Assembly: GCA_009746045.1 (NCBI GenBank)
Contig: RPFO01000165.1
Coordinates: 1,885,325-1,949,324 of the forward strand
Source of the DNA: Mesostigma viride
Lineage: Eukaryota > Streptophyta > Mesostigmatophyceae > Mesostigmatales > Mesostigmataceae
Direction of reading: 5' to 3'
DNA length: 64,000 nucleotides
The translations under genes and the position numbers were made by a program. How positions within the stretch are numbered: position 1 is the first letter of the stretch; every line of letters starts with the position of its first letter. This document shows, one piece after another, positions 11,294-21,462 of this stretch. Under the pieces are notes generated by a model. That model was not told the origin of the DNA and did not search any database. It saw nothing but the letters and a program-made list of their open reading frames with translations.

Positions 11294-11951
11294 TTAGGGC
11301 TTCTTCGGGTTGAGTTGGCGAATCGAGCTTGTTGAGCCCTGCTCGAAGTAATGCTCAAATGCGATGCCCAGGCCCGCCAGCACATCATCAAATGTGATTA
11401 GTTTCACAGGTGGTCCGAAGAGTTCCAAACGTGGTTGCTAATTTTCAGGCAGTGCCTGAAGGCCGCCTCGAAAGTGAAACGCGAAAGTGAAAAGGGGTCA
11501 CAAACCCTATGTTCATATCCTTGACTCCCCCGTCGAGAACGAACCGAAAACCAGCGCCATGAACGAACTTGTGACGAGTAGATGACGACATCGTGGTTAT
11601 GGCGTCGTACCCCCCCTGGTGCAGCTGCTGCTTTATCGCCGCCTTCCTGTCCTCTTGCTTCCGCCCGGGCGAAAACCAGGCGCTTCGCAATGCCTGGAGA
11701 TGTGATATTCTAATGGGCTTCATGCACTCGTGGCCGCACTTACAGTCGAACGTCTCGTCGGTCACTAGGCTGCCGGCATGGGTGCTGCCGCTTAGCACTA
11801 TGGCTGCGAACTTGCGCTTCCCATGGTGTCCCATCACCATGATAGCGAAAGCCAGGAAGCAGATAGCCACGATTATGTCCCAGCAAAGCCATAGCACACC
11901 TTCCGTTTCGACCGCCATGTCGGCCACTAGTCCGGATAGCTCAATGTGCAC
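11294..11951 (-). CDS. uncharacterised cysteine-containing protein, probably two exons
   Basis: The first exon frame runs from the ATG at 11951 to about 11500. Residues 24-42 are hydrophobic (possible membrane helix). Next come FDCKCGHECMKPIRISHLQALR and a basic helix, the C-x-C-x3-C plus R-rich pattern seen in cysteine clusters of some eukaryotic transposases. The frame would stop at 11445, but after a TTAG acceptor ending at 11429 an open frame (QPRLELFGPPVKLITFDDVL...) continues to a stop at 11294-11296, so a short intron is likely. The donor position is not settled. Function unknown. Confidence 0.4.
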
Positions 11952-12058
11952 CTGACCTTGACACTAATCGCACAAACAGCCACAATTTTGCAAGCAAGAA
12001 GACATGGCTACCTCGGCATTTCATGAAATGTACTTCGTGAAATGCATTTCGTGAAATG

Positions 12059-12304
12059 TACTAAGGAACGTGATTGGCCGGCGTTCGCTCGCCAAATCTC
12101 GCAAAATGTACTAAGGCACGTGATTGGTCCCGCAAAATGTACTAAGGAACGTGATTGGCCGGAAGATTCTGTTTGGCACTTAAAATTTGCAGAATCAACG
12201 CCGGCCAATCACGTTCCTTAGTACATTTTGCGAGACCAATCACGTGCCTTAGTACATTTTGCGAGATTTGGCGAGCGAACGCCGGCCAATCACGTTCCTT
12301 AGTA
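12059..12304. mobile_element. foldback (hairpin) MITE-like element
   Basis: Two arms of roughly 107 nt are inverted repeats separated by a spacer of about 36 nt. They contain three ACTAAGGMACGTGATTGG motifs on the left and their complements on the right. An internal TCGCAAAATGTACTAAGG motif repeats within each arm. There is no coding capacity. No clear target duplication was seen. Confidence 0.75.
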
Positions 12305-12386
12305 GTAGAGATGTTTCTAACCTGTTTTGAAAGTTTCAGACCAAAAATCGCATGTTTAATAGGTTTGCCAGTTGTCAGATTACAAC

Positions 12387-12430
12387 GCGATACATCGCGT
12401 TCTAACCCTACAACGCGATGTATCGCGTCG
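12387..12430. repeat. paired palindromes with ACGCGATRYATCGCGT
   Basis: ACGCGATACATCGCGT at about 12391 and ACGCGATGTATCGCGT at about 12412 are each near-palindromic and are inverted copies of one another, separated by TTCTAACCCTACA. They could form a cruciform or serve as protein sites. Function unknown. Confidence 0.6.
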
Positions 12431-12439
12431 TAAAAAAAC

Positions 12440-13018
12440 ACGGGTTAACTCCTCTTTATTACTCTCACTGTTATGTTTGTTCATCCTGTCTATTTTTTCA
12501 CTGCCTACCCCTTTTCACCTTACACTTTTGGAGTGAGCTGGGCACGAGGCTTTAGACCCTGTTGGACAGGAGACCCCCGGCCGGGCACCATGGGCGCTGA
12601 AACATCGAACTCCTGACCCATTCTCCAGCATCGCCTGTGCCTCACCACATCCCAGCAATGACCTCTTTCTTTATTCCATTTTTGTTTTTGTTATTATCAT
12701 TACTCTTTACGTTGTCTTTATTTATTATTGTTCGTATCATTACTATTTACATTTTCTTTTCATTTTTCTTTCTTCTTTTTTTCTTTTTTCGCTTTGTAAT
12801 GTATCCTCCTTACTTTTTCTTTTAGCCCCTTTGTGTATGTGTGTATCAAAGAGACAACCAGCGCATGTGTGTATGCGTTCCCTTTTTTCCTTCTTAGTTT
12901 TGCTTGTTTTTTTTTTTGTTGTTGTTGGTGTGTGTGTGTGTGTGTGTATGTGTGTGTGTGTGTTTTCCCTATCAACCTTTCTTGTTACCCTCTGTCTCCC
13001 TCCGTGCAGGTCTTCCTA
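12440..13018. other. T-rich and (TG)n region
   Basis: Long T/C-rich stretches (12660-12830) and a (TG)n run at about 12928-12962 precede CTCCCTCCGTGCAG at about 13010, a good plus-strand splice-acceptor sequence. Open frames follow it to 13362, but none shows a domain, so no gene is called. Confidence 0.5.
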
Positions 13019-13358
13019 GAGATAGCCACGCGGCTCCCGCGGCCTTCGCGTCTTTCCTCTCAGACAACTACCCTAGTCCTTCCACAGCGTTGGATCGCCA
13101 TGCATCCAGGCATAGTTGTCTCACTTCATTTACTGTTGCCCCTGTATCATTGCTCGGGCCGCAACATCCACCAGATCAAAGCAGTTCCCGACTTACTTTC
13201 CCAGCTACTCAAGACAACCGTATCAATGAGACAACCGGGATAGGCCTGACCTTGGATGTCCAGCTGTCCCGCCAGCCCGCACTGCACTTCAGAGATAAAA
13301 ATCAAAGAAACATCATTCCCAGCAAAACGTGCCGAAACACTACTAGAATACACCTCTT

Positions 13359-14554
13359 CTAGCTGCCCGCACCAACGGCGCCCTTGGCCAGCCGGACCTC
13401 AAACACATGGATGTGGTGCCCCCGGTCCCACTCCTCGGTGCTGACCGTCCTCCACACCTCCTTGATGACACACCCGGAACCGACCAGCTCGCGCTCCACC
13501 TCGGGCCATATAGTGAACGTGCTCTGCGTCTCCGTGCCGGCGGCAGCATTAGCCTCTGCATCCCCGGCATCCTTAGCAGCAGCGGCAGCCGTAGAAGCAG
13601 ATGCATCAGCAGCCGCTTCCACAGTGGCAGCATCAGCAGTCCCCCCAGCAGCATTGCCATCTCCACTGCCTTCCACGTTAGTACCCTCCGCAGCCATCAC
13701 TTCTTTGCCATTAGTGACTTCATTGCTGCTTGTGGTGGTGTGGCCAGCACCTGGCCTGCGCTTGCCGCGGTCGCGGTACGCCAGGTACAGCGCCGCGTGG
13801 AGCGGCTCGTGGCTGCCCAGTATGGACGTGACAGTCGCCACAAACGGGGTGAGCAGCGAGCGCAGCCACACGACGTCCGCGGCGAGGATGATCTGCGGTG
13901 TGCCCACGGACGTGACGGTTTGTAATGGTACAAGGGGGTGACCATGGTGATAATATTACGAGTGTCAACCATGCATTTGTTAGAATTGAAACTCTCCCCT
14001 TGGGGAGTCGTGGTGCATGCTAATGATGATGTAGCGGGAACTAACGGGGTCTTGTACTTGCGATCATACCAGTAAAGACTCATGTCATTGTTTCTAATAG
14101 GCAAGGTGGGTTGCGTAGAAGCTGTGGCATGGTGGCCGAGAGCGGTCAAGCCATTGTCGATTAAAAGACCGCGGTGGCCAACATGAGATTATGTTTCAAC
14201 GCCCTTTGGGGATAATCAGTGGCTGCAAGATGAGCCAATCCCCCTGCCATGTCGCTGTTATGCCTGATCTTCCCTCGCCTACCTGTACACAGCTAATGAA
14301 AAAAATCGCAGGATTAGGACTGGCATACTTCACCGGCGGTTTGCAAGAAGGCACGACGGCCTGGGGGACATTCCGAAAAGAGTCGTCATAAACGCTATGC
14401 AAAAAACAGTGTCCAACGCGCGAACAGACGACAGAACGGGACCCCAACCGCTTCAAAAAGATCGGCTTGCGAAGCTATGGTGAAAAAGCAATAGCATAGG
14501 AGTGAACCTTCAGTAGTAAAGACATCAGGAAGGGAAAAGGGAGCGTATCGCGGT

Positions 14555-14600
<46 letters not shown>

Positions 14601-15232
14601 CGCGTATGTGCACATAGGAAAAGCAAAAAGCTTGCACACTTGGACACCAAGCACACTCTCACCTCTGCCTGTTGGGGGTCATTGGGTTGCACCTGCCCCC
14701 CCAGCGGCCTCATCCAGTCCAACACCTGCGCCGTCATGGAGCCATCACCGATGCGCTGACTACTGGCCCACGTACAGGTGTCCGCATCCCCTTGGCCCGT
14801 GGATGATAGAACTACCCCTGCAGATCCATTGCTAGAATTATCCACGTTCCGTCCGATGTTCTGCTTGATGGCTTGGACAAGGACCGGCAGATCGGTCGCC
14901 AGCACATGGGCGCCAGCTGCCGCCGCGCAGAGGGAGAGAAGGCCCGTGCCGCTTCCCAGCTCGATCACCCGCTTCCCTCTCACGCGGTCGTAGAGCCGCA
15001 GGGAGTCGCACGCGTGCTGCGTCTCATCCAGCAGCGTGATGACCGCCTGCGTCGCCTCCCACAGTTGGAAGCCCGTCGCGGCGGAGATGTCGTAGTCTTC
15101 ATCGAAAAAGTGTGGGTCGAAGTAGGGATCGTCATTGCATCTCTCCAGGTTGCGCGTTGCCACCGTAATCTCGTGGCCTTTTATGACCCTTTGGTGGAAG
15201 ATGAATTCATCTCCATCCTCCGCGCCAGGCAT
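13359..15232 (-). CDS. METTL21/EEF2KMT-like protein lysine methyltransferase
   Basis: Two exons on the minus strand: 15232-14663 (190 codons) and 13892-13359 (177 codons plus stop). The donor is GAG/GTGAGA and the acceptor CCGCAG/ATC, both phase 0. Their join rebuilds the class I SAM-dependent methyltransferase fold of the Methyltransf_16 family. ATGFQLWEA (52-60) is the family's pre-motif. ELGSGTGLLSL (91-101) is the SAM-binding motif I. ATDLP (112-116) is the acidic post-I loop. LDWMRP (171-176) precedes the junction, and ILAADVVW just after it corresponds to the family's D/N-x-x-Y/W active-site loop. A variable Ala/Thr-rich insert lies in exon 2 before STFTIWPEVERELV. Such enzymes methylate lysines of translation factors or chaperones; the substrate here is unknown. 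The 770 bp intron carries a G-run and a TTGGGGAGTC element. Confidence 0.85.
14549..14596. repeat. (GT)n followed by a run of about 29 G
   Basis: Lies in the intron of the methyltransferase gene, near its 5' end in gene orientation. On the minus strand it is poly-C followed by (CA)n, so the transcript carries C/A. The G strand could form quadruplex DNA. The length is likely to vary between assemblies. Confidence 0.95.
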
Positions 15233-15935
15233 ACTTGCCGGCCTAGTGCGAACGGGTTAGTGAGGGAAGATGTCTAGGCTGCCTTGCAGAGATTTCAGTA
15301 TAGATGTCCACCGCAAGAGCAATCGGAGTTTCTGTACGGAGGGAGGTTAAAGCGCCTTCAACCCCAAACATATCAACCCCAAACTGTGAATATGCCCCAC
15401 AGGCAGTGCAGCAGCCCACCACCGTTGGAGACAGGAAGCGCGGTCGACGCAATAATGCTGCTAATACCGTTGGTATTCACCGATACCAAACACTCATGGT
15501 GGCACTTTGTGGCAGGGAAATCACTACGCGGGCATTACTGACGACGCGAAATGCTTGTTGCTCACTCTGGTTTAGGTAAATTCAGGTTATGGGTAAATTA
15601 CATGTTTTGCGGGCTTCGCCCCGACATTACAGCAGCTTGGTGGGTTATAGTACAATCATTACCGCGTTAAGTTGCGATCGACGCCTAAAATTCGGCGTCG
15701 CAACTTAATGCGGTAACGCCTAGAATTAGGCTAGCATCCTGTACCCCCTCCTCTCACGGACTTCTACAGTATACAGCTCTCGTCAAGCCCGATCCAGCTG
15801 CAGCATGATCAAAGCCACCCAAAGTGCATTTTCCTGTTTTTCCATACCAGGAATCTTTTCATGATTTTTGTGAGAAAGGCGGGCCGGCTGCCGCAATACA
15901 GGCCCAAGCCCCGCCGGGTGCAGCCAGCCAGCCAG
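15233..15935. other. intergenic region with a foldback
   Basis: Upstream of the methyltransferase start. The only structure seen is an inverted repeat at about 15659-15714: TACCGCGTTAAGTTGCGA and its complement flank GACGCC...GGCGTC, giving a stem of about 26 bp. GCCAGCCAGCCAGCC at 15923-15937 abuts the chromovirus insertion. No gene. Confidence 0.5.
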
Positions 15936-15940
15936 CCGCC

Positions 15941-16512
15941 TGTTACGTCGCGTAACAATTCGTTGAAGTTACGGACGTAAATTAGGTCCTTGGCCGCCGT
16001 TGTTCCTAGGTTTACGTGTAGTTCTAGTTGGGACCTGATTGTCCCCGTAACAGTACTTTGGTATATTGGGTGCCTTTGGGCGCCGCGCCGCGTACTTTAT
16101 TAGTGGTCTTTATCCTTCGGTAGAATGTAGTGGACCGGCGTGCATCCGTGCACCTGCCTGTGTTTCTGTGTTTCTGCAGGCGAGGGCCAGGTCGGCCCGA
16201 GGCTGTTGGACCGTTGGTGACCATTTATGCACGTTCCGCTCCTTGTGTGGTCACTCGGCATGTGTTGAATGAATTAACACATTTAGGCTTGGGTCACGGC
16301 TGTGTAGTGTGTTTCCTTCCTCTATTCCTGGAATAAACGGGTTCGGGTAAATGGTTGTATGGCGTATTACAGCAACACATACGTGAATGCATTGAGATCT
16401 GCACCGTCTCGTTCGTCTTTCGCTAGGGGTTTGAGTAGAGGAGGCCTGACCAATTTAGGTAGTATCAGGCCCAGTAGAGGTAGAGGTGGAGGTAGAAGTT
16501 TAGGACGTAACA
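15941..16512 (+). repeat. 5' LTR of chromovirus copy 1
   Basis: 572 bp, TGTTACGTCGCG...GGACGTAACA. It contains the start of ORF-L at 16359. One noted difference from the 3' LTR is GAGGCTG versus GAGCCTG near 16201. Confidence 0.95.
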
Positions 16513-16718
16513 ATGGTTCCGGAGGAACTTTCGTAGGTAGAGAACGAGACGACGGTCCTTTGTCACATACGCCTTTGCAAGAACCCTTCCGCGTCCAGGG
16601 ATACGAAGTCGACACTTTCTTGACAGGTAATGGGCGGGTCGCCGTCAAGCTGGGAGAGTCGTGCTGCCCGGTTCGGGACACGATCTGCCTAGATGCTAGA
16701 CCTGCTCGTAGCGGATAA
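16359..16718 (+). CDS. ORF-L: Arg/Gly-rich protein starting in the LTR
   Basis: A 119-residue frame whose first 51 codons are inside the 5' LTR. It runs through the primer-binding site and 200 nt into the leader. Residues 20-52 contain RGLSRGG and RGRGGGRSLGR, an RGG-like basic stretch that suggests RNA binding. Copy 2 encodes the same protein (57766-58140, minus strand) with substitutions but no frameshift, although its gag and pol are shifted. A diverged LTR relic (31218-31409, minus strand) keeps the frame with mostly third-position changes. I know no family. It ends before the predicted splice donor at 17046, so it would sit in the common 5' exon of all transcripts. It could alternatively be a structured leader that happens to be open, but the codon pattern argues for protein. 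Confidence 0.6.
   Translation: MAYYSNTYVNALRSAPSRSSFARGLSRGGLTNLGSIRPSRGRGGGRSLGRNNGSGGTFVGRERDDGPLSHTPLQEPFRVQGYEVDTFLTGNGRVAVKLGESCCPVRDTICLDARPARSG
16514..16525 (+). promoter_or_regulatory. primer-binding site
   Basis: TGGTTCCGGAGG starts one base after the LTR end, the usual place for a tRNA primer site. It begins with TGG, the complement of a tRNA CCA end. Copy 2 has the same sequence. The matching tRNA was not identified. Confidence 0.8.
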
Positions 16719-17056
16719 ACCCTTTCGTAGATAGCTCCTTCGTTTTGTTTTCCTGCGCAAGTTCTCTTCCTGTCGTAGATAGAGGATAATTGTTTTATTA
16801 GACGGCCACAGTGAGACGAGTAGCGTCGTGGTAGACTACACCTTTTTCCTTCGTGCTGCTGTTTTATTAGACGGCCGCACCCGCAGAGATACGGGTCGCT
16901 GCTTTTACGACGAACGCTGGACTATTCGGTCGCTGATTTTAGGACGAGCGCTGGACCATTCCGCCCTCATGCTGCTTTCGGTGCTCCAGATCGCCCAGAT
17001 AAGTCGCCTACCCCTTCTTCTAGCGTGACGTCACAAGACCCAACAGGTGCGTTACC
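16719..17056 (+). other. chromovirus leader between ORF-L and ORF0
   Basis: About 340 nt without a recognised gene. It contains two GACGGCCRCA blocks (16801 and 16873) and ends with the splice donor at 17046/17047. It may hold packaging or dimerisation signals, but nothing specific is visible. Confidence 0.4.
17041..17052 (+). promoter_or_regulatory. predicted 5' splice donor
   Basis: CAACAG/GTGCGT with the GT at 17047-17048, ten nt before the ORF0 ATG at 17057. Copy 2 has GCCAG/GTGAGT at the same place (GT at 57448-57447). Using it would remove ORF0 from spliced RNAs. Confidence 0.6.
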
Positions 17057-17449
17057 ATGAGCCAACGGCGATCTTTTACTGCTCCTTCCCATTCTTCTAG
17101 CGATAATAGTCTAGCTAAATATTACGTAGTGATTACGCCTCAATGGTCCTCCATTTTCCTTTCTTGGTCCGACGCTAGGAAGATCGTTCAGAATCGTGTA
17201 TACAACGTAATTAGGTATAAGAAATTCATGTCCTTCGAAGAAGCTCAGCAGTTCCTTATAGATCATAGCCAAACAGATTTAGGCCTTCATGTACGCCCTA
17301 CTCCTCATGGTCGTCCTCCAGTAGAAGCTCTAGTCTTTGCTACCCCTCCTTCTTCTCCCCCTAAACGGGCTGCATCTGCATCTGCTTCAGATACTCCTCT
17401 CACTTTGGAGTTTGGTTCCCTATCCATTACTGTTGTTAAAAAGGATTGA
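17057..17449 (+). CDS. ORF0: stand-alone viroplasmin / RNase HI N-terminal domain protein
   Basis: 130 residues. Positions 22-70 fit the caulimovirus-VI/RNase H1 N-terminal domain: YYVVITPQWSSIFLSWSDAR, then VYNVIRYKKFMSFEEAQQF, giving the Y-V...I--SW--A---V...Y--F---EEA--F signature. Such domains bind RNA:DNA hybrids or double-stranded RNA. The rest is Ser/Pro-rich. The pol polyprotein has its own RNase H, so this is a separate hybrid-binding factor, perhaps acting in reverse transcription or translation control (inference). Copy 2 encodes an intact homologue (57046-57438). It lies between the predicted donor and the gag acceptor and would be expressed from unspliced RNA. Confidence 0.75.
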   Translation: MSQRRSFTAPSHSSSDNSLAKYYVVITPQWSSIFLSWSDARKIVQNRVYNVIRYKKFMSFEEAQQFLIDHSQTDLGLHVRPTPHGRPPVEALVFATPPSSPPKRAASASASDTPLTLEFGSLSITVVKKD

Positions 17450-17479
17450 TTTTAATTTTGTTCCTGCTGCAGACCTTCA

Positions 17480-17514
17480 AGGTTTTTCCTTTTTCTTTTG
17501 TTGCTTTCTTCTAG
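17480..17514 (+). promoter_or_regulatory. predicted 3' splice acceptor for gag
   Basis: A long pyrimidine tract (TTTTTCCTTTTTCTTTTG, then TTGCTTTCTTCTAG) ends with AG at 17513-17514, 26 nt before the gag ATG. Copy 2 has CCTTGTTGCTTTCAG ending at 56952, 30 nt before its gag ATG. An earlier CTGCTGCAG at about 17464-17472 is a weaker alternative. Confidence 0.6.
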
Positions 17515-17540
17515 ATTCCTATTCCTTTACGTAATTAAAG

Positions 17541-19287
17541 ATGGATCCAGTGGGTGGAGATATGTCGCCTATACCTACCAATAATAATAATAATATTACT
17601 ACCAATAACAATAACAATAACAATACTCGTGGTAACCGACGGGACTCCTTGGAAACGGTACACCATCTTACCCCTCAAGGTATTCTTCGTACCTCACCTC
17701 CTTCTCCTGTTGCTGGTGGTCGCCGTCGTCCCTCAATTACCCCACCTACCTATGAACAACGTATTTCACAAGTCAGATTTAGTGATGATCCTTCTTTTGC
17801 TGTGAACCAGGCCACTGCCCCTTCTGCAACCTTGGCTCACCCCTCCAGCAGGTCCTCACTCACTAACAATGCTCCTAGGCCTCCTTCCCACCCTGTTCCG
17901 TCAATGCCTGCCTTAACACGGGTCGTACCTCGCCCCTGTCGGCCCTTCTGGGCGCCCTAGTGCAGTGCCCTTTTACCCACCTGCTTCCTGGTCCTACCCT
18001 GAGACGGCCTATGAGGCTGCACAGGTCCCCACCCGTGTGGCTGATTTAGAAGTTAATAATGATTTCAGCACCATGCCTCTAGATGATAGGAACTATGACC
18101 ATTTTGCCTACTCCTCTCTTCGTGAGCAATATACTGTTCCCTTCTCCTATGGACACCATCCTGAAACGGTGGCTCCCTCTAGACCCCTACCCAAGACTTT
18201 TCCTATCCCTTCCTTCTATCCCGCTTATGTAGCAGTGGAAGATAGTGGCCCTATGGGAAAAACTGATTCTTCTAATCCCCCTAAGCCTCCTGCTCTTCCC
18301 CTCTTTGCCAACCTTCCTAAGCTGGATGTCAAGTCTACCCCTCAACAGTTTTTCACCTTCATTATGTTGCTCACCCAGAACACAGAGTCCTGGCAGAACC
18401 ACAATAGGTGGCGCCTCTCTGATGCTGTACTAGTTCCTCATTATCTTACTACCTGCATTACTCCTGAGCTTGCTAACCTCATCCAGTGTGAGTCTCTTGC
18501 CTCTCATGCCTACCCAAACTCTGTAGCAGAATTGTTCAAGCGTTTAGAGAACCATTTAGTCCCTCCCGATGCAGATTGGCAGGATAGATTATCCTTTGGC
18601 ACCTTGCAGCAGGGTACCAAGTCCTTCAAAGAATATATGAAAGAGTTTGATGCCCAGATGGTACGAATTAGGGATTTGTCGGGCGCAGAAGTACGTGCCC
18701 GCTTCCTTCAGGGCCTCAGTAGACCCTTATTGCGTGAAGTCAAGCGCCAGTTCTCTGCCTACCGTTTTACTGACCTGCCCCTCAAGCATGTGCGCCAGCA
18801 TCTTTTACGAGTAGCAGATTTCTTCTCCACGCCTTCTCTTCCTACCCGTTCCCGTATTAATAATATTAGCCTTACCCCTGAGGAGGAGAACTCCTATGTA
18901 GAAGAATTAGATATCTGTGTGACTGACCTTTCAGCTCTGGATGTCTCTCATATCACCTGCTATCATTGTAAGGAAGTAGGTCATCTTAAACGTGAGTGCC
19001 CCAAGTTCCTTTCGGGTGCTCCCCCTCATCCCGACGCTCGCCCTCCTCGTACCCCTCAGCGTGCTCCTATTCGTCCCACTTCAGGACGCATTCCTTCAGC
19101 TACCCCTAGTAGGCTGAATGCTGTGCAGACAGGATCCCCAGGGTTCCCCTATGATAATCAGGCTCCCGCACCCTCTTCAATCCCTCGTGACCCTCCAGCA
19201 GTGGCTTTTCCGCCAGGGTCTTCTTCGGGGTTAGTTCCTATGGATTTGGGGGGGAGGGGGAACAGTAGGCCTGTCAGCCGGGGGTAA
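17541..19287 (+). pseudogene. gag (capsid and zinc knuckle), frameshifted
   Basis: Two frames: 17541-17960 and 17965-19287. The N-terminus has a polyasparagine run. The capsid-like region (about 18300-18830) contains FANLPKLDVKSTPQQFFTF, WQDRLSFGTLQQG and FLQGLSRPLLREVKRQF, typical of retrotransposon Gag. A CCHC knuckle, CYHCKEVGHLKREC, lies near 18958. Against copy 2, two single bases are missing near 17912 and 17931, which shift the frame between the N-terminal tail and the capsid. This could be assembly error. Gag forms the particle that packages element RNA. The 3' end overlaps the pol frame. Confidence 0.85.
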
Positions 19288-21462
19288 CCTGGACAGGTCC
19301 TTAGATAGTACCCCAGATAATAATTTTTGCTTGCCTGTTTTTATAACCTCTGTAGGAGCTGAATCATCCCTACCACTACGTGTGCGTCCTCTTATGTTCT
19401 TGAATGGTGGCTTAACCGTCCCTCATACTGTTGTAGACCCCTTCCTGCATGCTGATGAACTCTTGAATGTCTCTGTGTTAGTGGATAGCGGTGCGGCTAG
19501 CTCCTTTGTGAGCGAGGCCCTAGTTAGGCGTTTAGGACTAGTCCCTACCCCTCACACAAAAACTGTCACTGTCCATTATGCTGACGGTCGCACCAGTCAT
19601 TCCCCGGGTACGGTGTCCCTTCCCCTGGTCATACAAGGACGTACGGTCAACCTGACGGCCACTATAGGCCCTATCACTACAGCTGATGTATTACTAGGAT
19701 TAGATTGGCACCAGGATAATAAAATTACTATTAATTATGATACTATGGTCATTTGGTTTCCAGATAGCTCTTACTGGGTACCAGAACGTCATTATAGATT
19801 AGAAAATTTATCCTTGGTAGATATTACTCCTCCTACACCTGTTGATCCTCCTGTTAGACCTATACCTGAAGTATTAATGTCAAATGACGAATTACGTTCT
19901 GAACTAAAGGAATATGGATACCTATTATGTATGTTCCTCCAGTTAGAAGTACAAGAGATACCTATCACTAATAATAGTGTGGATATAGATGTAAATACAG
20001 TGGATACAATAGGAGTGGGATTTACTGAAAATGAAATAGTAAGATACATGGCTGTGATAGATTCCTCAAAAGTATTTGAAGAAAAGACTCCTTCTTATCC
20101 TCCTCCTCGTTCTGTTTTACACCGTGTAGTTATCAAGGACGGTGCAGTTCCTACGCACTCTCCGATGTATAGAATGGGCCCTACAGAATTAAAGGAACTA
20201 AAACAGATTTTAGTATCACTATTAGAAGCAGGATTGATAGAGCCTAGTAACTCCCCCTACTCCGCTGGTGTCCTGTTAGTTCCTAAGCCAAATGGCAAGT
20301 TTCGCCTAGTTACTGATTATAGGAAGTTAAACGATATTACTGTGAAGTCTAAATACCCTCTACCTCGTATTGATGATATATTTAATAAGGTTAAAGGTTC
20401 TACCTGTTTCACAGTACTAGATTGTGCGGATGGTTTTTGGCAACTACGTATAGCTCCTGAGGATTGCCACAAAACCGCCTTTGCTACCCCTTTTGGGCAT
20501 TATCAGTTTAGAGTAGCGGCTATGGGACTCTGTAACTCTCCTGCCTCTTTCCAAATGTTAATGAATGAAGTGCTTAGACCTGTTATGGGAAATTCCCACC
20601 TTCCTCAAGTGTCCTCTGATTTAAAGGATCCTTCCTTCTCCTCTGTTTCTTTATCTGAGCATGACCGTTCGTGTGCTCAAGCTTACTTAGATGATATCCT
20701 TATTTATTCTCCTGATTTTGAAACGCACCTACGTGATTTAAAGAAAGTATTAGAAATCATGGCTGAAAATTCTTTATGGGCGCGCCGTGCTAAAGTTCGC
20801 TCTGGTAGAAGTGTCCCATTCTTAGGGCACGTTCTGTCAGATGCCGGGGTTGCTACCGACCCGGATAAGACTAAGTCAATTCAGGAATGGCCTACCCCTA
20901 CCGACGTTAAAGGCGTTCGTAGTTTTCTAGGAATTGCTTCTTACTATAGGCGTTTTATCCCGCGTTTCGCAACTATAGCAGCCCCTATTAATCACTTACT
21001 AAAGAAGGATATCCCCTTTGTTTGGAGTAGTGAATGTCAGTCGGCTTTTCAGTGTTTAAAATCCCTACTCCTCTCCCCTCCCGTACTCATCCTACCGGAT
21101 ACTACTAAACCCTTTGTTGTAGCTACAGATGCTAGCAAGGTAGCTATAGGGGGCGTCCTTCTCCAGGATCAGGGTCAGGGCTTACAGCCAATCGAGTATA
21201 TCTCTAGGACAATGCTTCCTGCGGAGCGTAACTATCCCGTACACCAGCAAGAACTATTAGCTGTGGTGTATTGTTGCCACGCGTGGCAGCACTTTCTTAA
21301 AGGTGCTCAATTTGATGTTTGTCTGAATGAACCCTGTGAGATTGATCCTTATAGATTAGTTATCCAGACAGATCACCGCCCTCTTACCCATCTCTCACAA
21401 CCCAACCTTACCCCTCGTCAAGCGCGCTGGATGGAGTTTTTAGCACAGTTCTCCCCTTTTAA

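Noticed and set aside
12904-13362. Plus-strand 152-codon ORF after a (TG)n and a good TGCAG acceptor, convergent with the methyltransferase
   Set aside because: No domain, no upstream exon, and it overlaps the methyltransferase stop. The acceptor is noted but evidence is too thin for a gene call.
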